Shown here: in pieces, positions 58,326 to 64,000 of the stretch
Numbering within the stretch: the stretch's first letter is position 1
Layout: every line of letters starts with the position of its first letter
Assembly (NCBI RefSeq): GCF_048060095.1
Contig: NZ_JBLUOA010000001.1
Span: 1,302,001-1,366,000 of the forward strand
Reading direction: 5' to 3'
Origin: JBLUOA01 sp048060095
GTDB lineage: Bacteria; Pseudomonadota; Alphaproteobacteria; Rhodobacterales; Rhodobacteraceae
Length of the DNA: 64,000 nucleotides
Notes under the pieces: model-generated
The model's input: the letters and a program-made list of their open reading frames with translations, nothing else
Told to the model about the DNA's origin: nothing
Databases searched by the model: none
Translations under genes and position numbers: made by a program

Positions 58326-59933
58326 CTAGACCATCATTTCCTTCGTCGCGGATAGGGTGAGGTCGGGATAATCACGCTCAACCCGATCAATATCCCACTG
58401 CAATCGGGTCATGTAAACGACGTCGCCGTCGTGGTCATGGGCGATGTGCTGCTTGTTGGCGTCGACGAATTTTTCGACCGCCGATTTGGGGCCGTGGACC
58501 CAGCGGGCGGACGTGAATTGCGACGCCTCGAACCGGACGGGCAGGCCGTATTCAAGTTCGATGCGGCTGCCCAGAACCTCAAACTGCAGGGCGCCGACAA
58601 CGCCGACGATAAAGCCGGACCCGATATTGGGTTTGAAGACCTTGGCGGCGCCTTCCTCAGCGAATTGCATCAGGGCCTTTTCCAGATGCTTTGCCTTCAT
58701 CGGATCGCCTGCGCGGACCGACTGCAGCAGTTCCGGCGCGAAAGAGGGGATGCCTGTTGCGCGGATCGCCTCGCCCTCGGTCAGCGTGTCGCCGATGCGA
58801 AGCTGCCCATGGTTGGGGATGCCGATGATGTCGCCGGCCCAGGCCTCCTCGGCCAGTTCGCGGTCTGAGGCGAGGAACAGGACGGGATTGGTGATCGCCA
58901 TCGGTTTCTTGCTGCGCACATGGGTCAGCTTCATGCCGCGTTTGAAATGCCCGGATGCCATGCGAACGAAGGCCACGCGGTCGCGGTGCTTTGGGTCCAT
59001 GTTTGCCTGAACCTTGAAGACAAAGCCGCAAACCTTTGTTTCCTCTGGTGAAATCTGTCTGGGCGAGGCGGGCTGTGGCTGCGGCTCAGGCCCGTAGGCG
59101 CCGATGCCTTCCATCAGTTCCTTCACACCGAACGAATTGATCGCAGAGCCGAACCAGATCGGCGTCAGCGTGCCATCCAGTAACGCTTGCGCATCGAGCG
59201 GCGGCAGCAATTCGCGGGCCATTTCGACCTCTTCCTTCAGCTTTTCAAGCAGATGGTCGGGGACGTGCTCGGCAAGTTTCGGGTCATCAAGCCCTTTGAT
59301 TTCAATGCTTTCCGCGATTTTGTTTCTGTCGGCGCGGTCCATGATCTCCAACCGGTCGCGCAGCAGATCATAGCAGCCGACAAACTCCGCCCCCATGCCG
59401 ATGGGCCAGCTTGCAGGCGTCACGTCGATCGCAAGGTTTTCCTGAATCTCGTCAATGATGTCGAAGGTATCGCGGCTTTCCCGGTCCATCTTGTTACAGA
59501 AGGTCAGGATCGGCAGGTCGCGCAGGCGGCAGACCTCGAACAGCTTTTGCGTCTGGCTTTCAACGCCCTTCGCGCCGTCGATCACCATGACCGCGGCATC
59601 CACTGCCGTCAGCGTGCGGTAGGTGTCTTCGGAGAAGTCGGAGTGGCCCGGCGTGTCGACAAGATTGAACCGGAAGTTCTTGTAATCAAACGACATTGCA
59701 GAGGCGGAGACGGAAATCCCCCGGTCCTTTTCCATCTGCATGAAGTCCGACCGCGTGCGTCGCGCTTCGCCCTTGGCACGCACCTGTCCGGCCATCTGAA
59801 TCGCGCCGCCGTAAAGTAGGAACTTCTCCGTCAGCGTCGTCTTGCCCGCATCCGGGTGAGAGATGATGGCAAAGGTGCGCCGCCGGGCAATTTCGGCGGG
59901 CAGGTCGGGTTTATTCGTGGCGCGGTCCAGCAT
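58326..59933 (-). CDS. prfC: Peptide chain release factor 3
   Basis: 535-residue translational GTPase that recycles RF1/RF2. G1 SHPDAGKTTLTEK, the switch G2 region RGISVSASAMSF, G3 VDTPGHSDFSEDTYRTL and G4 CNKMDRE are present, followed by RF3-specific domains II and III (WVHGPKSAVEKFVDANKQH). ATG 59931-59933 is used; an in-frame TTG at 59969 is unlikely. Monocistronic, divergent from the SDR gene. Confidence 0.95.
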   Translation of the reverse strand: MLDRATNKPDLPAEIARRRTFAIISHPDAGKTTLTEKFLLYGGAIQMAGQVRAKGEARRTRSDFMQMEKDRGISVSASAMSFDYKNFRFNLVDTPGHSDFSEDTYRTLTAVDAAVMVIDGAKGVESQTQKLFEVCRLRDLPILTFCNKMDRESRDTFDIIDEIQENLAIDVTPASWPIGMGAEFVGCYDLLRDRLEIMDRADRNKIAESIEIKGLDDPKLAEHVPDHLLEKLKEEVEMARELLPPLDAQALLDGTLTPIWFGSAINSFGVKELMEGIGAYGPEPQPQPASPRQISPEETKVCGFVFKVQANMDPKHRDRVAFVRMASGHFKRGMKLTHVRSKKPMAITNPVLFLASDRELAEEAWAGDIIGIPNHGQLRIGDTLTEGEAIRATGIPSFAPELLQSVRAGDPMKAKHLEKALMQFAEEGAAKVFKPNIGSGFIVGVVGALQFEVLGSRIELEYGLPVRFEASQFTSARWVHGPKSAVEKFVDANKQHIAHDHDGDVVYMTRLQWDIDRVERDYPDLTLSATKEMMV

Positions 59934-60075
59934 GTGCGGGCGTATAGGCGAGGGGGGCGTGAAGGGCAAGATGCAAGCGATTTTAGCCGGATGGCCGATC
60001 TATGGGGTGACAAATCGCGTGTCGCCGCGTTTAGTGGCGCCGAATATCGGATGATCGGATCAGGAGGGCGCGACT

Positions 60076-60855
60076 ATGGACATGGGCATCAGAGGGAAAA
60101 AGGCGCTGGTTTGCGCGTCGTCCAAAGGGCTTGGCCGCGGATGCGCGGAGGCATTGGCCGCCGAAGGCGTCGATCTGGTGATGAACGCCCGCACTAAAGG
60201 CCCGCTGGAGGAGGCGGCGAAGGAAATCGGATACGCACACGCGGTCACGGTCACGCCGGTCGCGGCGGACATCACGTCCGAGGAGGGGCGGGCAGAGGTT
60301 CTATCGGTCGCTGGGGATGTCGATATCCTGGTCACCAACGCGGGTGGACCGCCGCCGGGGATGTGGACCGACTGGGATCGCGACGATTTCGTCAAGGCGC
60401 TGGATGCGAACATGCTGACGCCGATCGCGCTGATGAAGGCGCTGTTGCCAGGAATGATCGACCAGGGCTGGGGCCGGGTCGTGAACATCACCAGCGTTTC
60501 GGTCAAGTCACCGATCGCGGTGCTGGGCCTGTCGAATTCCGCCCGTGCGGGGCTGACGGGCTACGTCGCCGGAACCTCACGCCAAGTGGCGGAACACGGG
60601 GTCATCATCAACAACCTGCTGCCGGGGATTCATGCGACGGACCGGGCCGTATCGCTCGACAACGGGGCAGCGGATGCCGACGGTATTTCGGTGGAGGAGG
60701 CGAAAGCGCGGCGCGAAGCGACGATCCCGGCGCGCCGCTATGGAACGCCCGAGGAATTCGGTGCAGCCTGCGCATTCCTGTGTTCCCAACACGCCGGATT
60801 CATCGTTGGCCAGAACATCCTGCTTGATGGCGGCGGGGTGAACACGACACTTTGA
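60076..60855 (+). CDS. SDR family oxidoreductase lacking the canonical Tyr/Lys pair
   Basis: 259-residue Rossmann-fold protein. CASSKGLGRGCAEAL is the dinucleotide-binding loop, TNAGGPPPG the NAG motif, and Ser140 sits in NITSVS. At the positions of the catalytic tyrosine and lysine (+13 and +17) are Ser153 and Arg157 (SNSAR). This LSN-x-x-R form occurs in a subgroup usually named 3-oxoacyl-ACP reductase-like. It is monocistronic between prfC and an ABC ATPase. Substrate and even oxidoreductase activity are uncertain. Confidence 0.82.
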   Translation: MDMGIRGKKALVCASSKGLGRGCAEALAAEGVDLVMNARTKGPLEEAAKEIGYAHAVTVTPVAADITSEEGRAEVLSVAGDVDILVTNAGGPPPGMWTDWDRDDFVKALDANMLTPIALMKALLPGMIDQGWGRVVNITSVSVKSPIAVLGLSNSARAGLTGYVAGTSRQVAEHGVIINNLLPGIHATDRAVSLDNGAADADGISVEEAKARREATIPARRYGTPEEFGAACAFLCSQHAGFIVGQNILLDGGGVNTTL

Positions 60856-60965
60856 GGGGTGCCAAACTCGGCCCGATCGACGCGGCCCGAAGGGTTGCGG
60901 GGGCTTCTGCGGGCTGATATGGCCCTTAATAGTTGAGCAATTCACTCAGGCAGGACCAAAACCCC

Positions 60966-62060
60966 GTGAACGCCGTCACGCCCCGCTTGGAAACCCGCAA
61001 TTTGATGCGTGTGTATGATGGCCGCGCGGTGGTCAACGACGTCTCGCTTTCGGTGATGCCGGGGCAGGTGACGTGCCTGCTTGGGCCGTCGGGCTGCGGC
61101 AAATCAACGACTCTGCGCCTGATCGCGGGCGTCGATATGCAAGACAGCGGCGAGATTTACGTCGACGGCAAGCTGATCTGCGACACCATCTATCGCGTCG
61201 CACCGGAAAACCGATCCATCGGGCTGATGTTTCAGGATTTCGCGCTGTTTCCGCACCTGACAGTTGCGCAGAACGTGGCGTTTGGGCTGAAGGGAAAGGG
61301 CGGTGACAAGGATAAACGAGTGCGCGACCTTTTGGGCCGTGTCGGGATGGCGCATTTCGCGGACAGCCATCCGCACCAGCTTTCGGGGGGCGAACAACAG
61401 CGCGTTGCGTTGGTTCGCGCTCTGGCCCCGCGCCCGTCGATTATGCTGATGGATGAACCGTTCTCAGGCCTTGACGATCGATTGCGTGACGACATCCGCG
61501 ACGAAACGCTCGCCGTGTTGAAAGAAGAGGGGACGGCGGTGCTGCTTGTCACCCACGAACCGGCTGAGGCGATGCGCATGGCCGATGAAATTGCCCTGAT
61601 GCGCGACGGGCGGATTGTGCAGCAGGGGGCGCCCTATAACCTTTATAACACCCCCGTCGACCGCAGCGCGGCGGCGTTCTTTTCCGATGTGAACGTGATC
61701 CGCGGGCGGGTCGAAGGCGCGTTGACGGAAACGCCGTTTGGTCAGTTCCTCGCCCCCGGCGTGCCGGATGGCACCGAGGTCGACATCGTATTCCGGCCCC
61801 AGCACGTAAAGATCGACTTTGACCGTGGCGGGCATGGCCCGAACCCGACGCCGACCGATGGCGTGCCCGCAAAGGCCGAGGTTATGCGCGCCCGTTTCAT
61901 GGGGCATGAAAGCCTTGTTGAGTTTCGGATGGACTTTGACGGATCCATCCTGAAAGCCACGGTTCCATCTGTGTTTCTGCCGCAACCCGGCACAACGCTT
62001 TGGCTGACGGTGCGACGGGATCGCTGCTTTGTCTATCCGGCGCGCGACGCGGCGGAATAG
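60966..62060 (+). CDS. ABC transporter ATP-binding protein, FbpC/PotA-like (orphan)
   Basis: 364-residue import-type ATPase. Walker A LLGPSGCGKSTTLR, Q-loop MFQDFALFPHLTV, signature LSGGEQQRVALVRAL, Walker B IMLMDEPFSGLD and H-loop LVTHEP are complete, and a C-terminal TOBE domain (FRPQHVKIDF) follows. GTG 60966 with AGGA upstream is preferred over TTG 60933. No permease or binding protein gene is near, so its partner must be encoded elsewhere; ferric iron, polyamine or thiamine uptake are the usual roles. Confidence 0.85.
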   Translation: MNAVTPRLETRNLMRVYDGRAVVNDVSLSVMPGQVTCLLGPSGCGKSTTLRLIAGVDMQDSGEIYVDGKLICDTIYRVAPENRSIGLMFQDFALFPHLTVAQNVAFGLKGKGGDKDKRVRDLLGRVGMAHFADSHPHQLSGGEQQRVALVRALAPRPSIMLMDEPFSGLDDRLRDDIRDETLAVLKEEGTAVLLVTHEPAEAMRMADEIALMRDGRIVQQGAPYNLYNTPVDRSAAAFFSDVNVIRGRVEGALTETPFGQFLAPGVPDGTEVDIVFRPQHVKIDFDRGGHGPNPTPTDGVPAKAEVMRARFMGHESLVEFRMDFDGSILKATVPSVFLPQPGTTLWLTVRRDRCFVYPARDAAE

Positions 62061-62161
62061 CGGATAAATTTCAAGAAAGATCGCCGCAGGGCAGCATTTG
62101 TGATGGATTGGCACTATGATTCCGTTACCGAACTTCATACATATGTTGGCGGAATACCGCG

Positions 62162-62184
62162 GGGCGGCGTCAGCCAAGCCGCCC
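62162..62184 (+). promoter_or_regulatory. GC-rich hairpin immediately upstream of the tatA RBS
   Basis: GGGCGGC (62162-62168) pairs with GCCGCCC (62178-62184) around a 9-base loop, ending 6 bases before GGAG (62191-62194) of tatA. There is no T-run, so it is more likely a leader structure than a terminator. Confidence 0.4.
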
Positions 62185-62202
62185 GCTTAGGGAGTTAAGA
62201 CT

Positions 62203-62418
62203 ATGCTGAACAATATTGGCCTTCCGGGCCTTCTGCTGATCGCCATTGTTGTGCTCGTGCTTTTTGGGCGCGGCAAGATCTCTTCGCTGATGGGCGAAGT
62301 AGGCAAGGGTATCACCGCCTTCAAACGCGGTGTTGACGACAGCAAGAAGGAAATCGAAGAGGCGGCTTCCGACGACGCGCGCGACGTGACGCCAGAGTCG
62401 GAAAAAGACAAGGCGTGA
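62203..62418 (+). CDS. tatA: Sec-independent protein translocase subunit TatA
   Basis: 71-residue single-helix subunit that polymerises to form the twin-arginine translocation pore. N-terminal TM (GLPGLLLIAIVVLVLFG), the FGRGKISSLMGEVGKGI hinge and amphipathic helix, then a charged tail. GGAG stands eight bases before the ATG. First of tatA-tatB-tatC. Its first twelve residues are copied in the small protein at 40902. Confidence 0.95.
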   Translation: MLNNIGLPGLLLIAIVVLVLFGRGKISSLMGEVGKGITAFKRGVDDSKKEIEEAASDDARDVTPESEKDKA

Positions 62419-62447
62419 TTGCCTGTCTAAGCTGCAGGTAAGCCCTC

Positions 62448-63095
62448 ATGTTTGACATCGGCTGGACCGAATTATTGGTCATCGGCATTGTCGCGCTGAT
62501 TGTGGTCGGCCCGAAGGATTTGCCCGGCATGTTCCGCACGCTGGGCCAGTTTACCGGTAAGGCCAAGGCGATGGCGCGCGATTTCCAGCGTGCGATGAAT
62601 GAGGCCGCGGATGAGGCGGGCGTCAAAGACGTGCAGGATACGCTGCGCAGTGCGACCAATCCAAAAGCGATGGGGCTTGATGCGTTGAAAGACGCAACGA
62701 CCGGTGATTGGGTCAAAGATCCGACCGGTGAAAAGTCGGCGGAAAAGAAACTTGGGCCGGAAACTGCGAAGTTGGCCGCCGAACGCTCCGAAGCAGCCGC
62801 GAAGATTCGCGAAGCGACGGCTAAGAAGGCGACAGAGCGGAAAGCGGCAGAGGATGCGGCGAAATCCGACGGTGGGGCCAAGGCCAAACCGGCAAAAAAG
62901 CCAGCGGCGAAGAAGGCACCTGCAAAGACAGCGACCAAGACAGCGGCGAAGTCCGCGGCGAAGAAACCCGCCGCGAAAAAGCCCGCGGCCAAGAAACCCG
63001 CAGCCAAAGCGGCCGCCAAGAAGCCGACCACCGCAAAAAAGCCAGCGGCAAAAAAGCCGGCGAGCAAAGCAAAACCTAAAGATGGCGCCGCATGA
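62448..63095 (+). CDS. tatB: Sec-independent protein translocase subunit TatB with histone-like tail
   Basis: 215-residue substrate-recognition subunit. MFDIGWTELLVIGIVALIVVGPKDLP is the TatB signature TM and hinge, read in parts; an amphipathic helix follows to about residue 60. The last 80 residues are an Ala/Lys/Pro repeat (KKPAAK units) resembling histone H1-like or AlgP tails, longer than the tail of E. coli TatB (171 residues). ATGA overlap with tatC. The tail repeats at DNA level could expand or contract. Confidence 0.93.
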   Translation: MFDIGWTELLVIGIVALIVVGPKDLPGMFRTLGQFTGKAKAMARDFQRAMNEAADEAGVKDVQDTLRSATNPKAMGLDALKDATTGDWVKDPTGEKSAEKKLGPETAKLAAERSEAAAKIREATAKKATERKAAEDAAKSDGGAKAKPAKKPAAKKAPAKTATKTAAKSAAKKPAAKKPAAKKPAAKAAAKKPTTAKKPAAKKPASKAKPKDGAA

Positions 63096-63928
63096 CCGAC
63101 GAGATTGAAGACAGCTCCGCCCCTCTGATCGAGCATTTGGCAGAGCTTCGGACGCGGCTGATCCGATCGCTTTTGGCGTTCGTCGTCGGGATGATCATCT
63201 GTTTCGCGTTCTGGAATCCAGCGTTTAATTTTCTGACCCAACCGCTATGCAGCGCACTGGCAGAGCGGGGGCAGGACAGCTGCGGACTTGTTCTGATCAA
63301 ATTGCAAGAGGGGTTCTTCGTCGCGATCTCAATCTCGCTTCTGGGCGGTTTGGTGCTGTCGTTCCCCTATGTCGCGTTTCAGCTTTGGCGATTCGTGGCG
63401 CCGGGCCTTTATCGGTCAGAGCAGGGCGCGTTCCTACCGTTCCTGATCGCATCGCCGTTTATGTTCTTCCTCGGCGCGGCTTTCGCGTTTTATGTGGTCA
63501 CCCCGCTGGCCTTCGACTTTTTCCTTGGCTTCCAGCAGCCCGGCTCCCTGACCGGAGAGGGGCAGGCCGAAAGCTCCGCCATTTCCTTCATGGGCTCGGC
63601 GCAGGAATATCTGGGCCTGACGATCAAGTTCATCGTCGCCTTCGGCCTCTGTTTCCAACTGCCGGTCTTGCTGACCCTGATGGGCAAGGCGGGGCTGGTC
63701 AGTTCTGAAGGCCTCGGCAACATGCGCAAATACGCGGTCGTCTGTATTCTGGTCCTCGCGGCATTGGTGACGCCCCCGGATGTCATCACGCAGGTGATCC
63801 TATTTGTGGTGGTCTATGGCCTTTACGAAGTGTCGATTTTCCTCGTGCGCCGTGTTGAAAAGCAGCGCAACGATCGCCTGCGTGAAGAAGGTCTGCTTGA
63901 CGAAGAGGATGACGAGGCCGAAGCATGA
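63092..63928 (+). CDS. tatC: Sec-independent protein translocase subunit TatC
   Basis: 278-residue six-helix receptor for twin-arginine signal peptides. PLIEHLAELRTRLIRSLLAF is the N-terminal signature with the conserved glutamate and LRxRL, and FALxxxLP-type FGLCFQLPVLLTLMG occurs in helix 4. The C-terminus is extended by an acidic tail (LLDEEDDEAEA). It overlaps tatB by 4 and the next gene by 4 bases. Confidence 0.96.
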   Translation: MTDEIEDSSAPLIEHLAELRTRLIRSLLAFVVGMIICFAFWNPAFNFLTQPLCSALAERGQDSCGLVLIKLQEGFFVAISISLLGGLVLSFPYVAFQLWRFVAPGLYRSEQGAFLPFLIASPFMFFLGAAFAFYVVTPLAFDFFLGFQQPGSLTGEGQAESSAISFMGSAQEYLGLTIKFIVAFGLCFQLPVLLTLMGKAGLVSSEGLGNMRKYAVVCILVLAALVTPPDVITQVILFVVVYGLYEVSIFLVRRVEKQRNDRLREEGLLDEEDDEAEA

Positions 63929-64000
63929 GCGATGCGGCGCTGAAACGGATCGCCGACGCGCTTGAGCGGATGAACCCGCCCGCCGCCGCCGCCCCCGATT
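63925..64000 (+). CDS. Start of an unidentified gene, perhaps a DUF815-type ATPase (partial)
   Basis: Only 25 codons are visible (MSDAALKRIADALERMNPPA and an Ala/Pro run). The ATG overlaps the tatC stop as ATGA, so it belongs to the tat operon. In Rhodobacterales a DUF815 AAA-type ATPase with a similar N-terminus often follows tatC, which is the basis of the suggestion; the sequence in view is too short to test it. Confidence 0.35.
   Translation, partial: MSDAALKRIADALERMNPPAAAAPD

Noticed and set aside
62930..63070. KKPAAK-coding repeat considered as a DNA repeat array or CRISPR-like element
   Set aside because: It is in frame within tatB and explained by the low-complexity protein tail.

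Overview
The window is a GC-rich, densely packed chromosomal segment of an alphaproteobacterium, almost certainly Rhodobacterales (Rhodobacteraceae/Roseobacteraceae). The evidence is the Paracoccus/Rhodobacter-style complex I operon with many extra reading frames and birA behind it, the DUF5333 and DUF5337 families, a NuoE with a C-terminal helix-hairpin-helix, the cobS/cobT aerobic cobaltochelatase pair, and two copies of a GC hairpin plus GTATTT-like repeat that is common in this order. I see no rRNA, tRNA, CRISPR array, prophage or insertion sequence.

Layout. 1-4119 (minus): a hydantoinase/oxoprolinase operon (hyuA-hyuB) followed by a HisC-like aminotransferase cut by the window edge. 4120-4815: the only long gene-free stretch. 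4816-7487 (plus): dusA, a TauE/SafE permease and a putative 2-oxoglutarate/Fe(II) oxygenase. 7498-13031 (minus): a DUF427 protein, an M24B aminopeptidase P, and cobS-orf-cobT with a small exported protein between the chelatase subunits. 13170-14422 (plus): an ECF sigma factor with a membrane anti-sigma factor. 14419-22308: moaA, a lipoprotein, an acyl-CoA synthetase, an AlkD-like repair protein, glmS-glmU (peptidoglycan amino sugar supply) and a phosphoglycolate phosphatase. 22345-31248 (plus): a DegT-type aminotransferase, then the leucine/isovalerate (liu) degradation operon (ivd, small exported protein, mccB, mccA, GST, hmgL, methylglutaconyl-CoA hydratase) behind a recognisable promoter and palindromic operator. 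31320-32895: a glycine-zipper lipoprotein and an MFS transporter.

33056-56698 (plus) is one long, tightly spaced gene run: all fourteen nuo genes (A to N) with twelve additional small or accessory genes among them (sulfotransferase, DUF3291, DUF5333, DUF5337, CMD-like, HhH membrane protein, a TatA-leader-like membrane peptide, lipoprotein and others), then birA, coaX, ribonuclease J and a DUF4166 protein. 56695-59933 (minus): a DEAD-box helicase and prfC. 60076-64000 (plus): an SDR lacking the usual Tyr/Lys pair, an orphan ABC ATPase, tatA-tatB-tatC and the first codons of another gene.

Nothing here is an obvious undescribed defence or mobile system. The most interesting signals are in the extra genes of the complex I operon: a TatA-like 5' end (ribosome binding site plus first 12 codons) reused in a 70-residue membrane protein, a shared HhH module on NuoE and a neighbouring membrane protein, a sulfotransferase between nuoC and nuoD, and a structured leader that hides a ribosome binding site. 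A recurrent pattern also stands out: small exported orphan genes fitted with overlapping start/stop codons into core operons (cob, liu, nuo).
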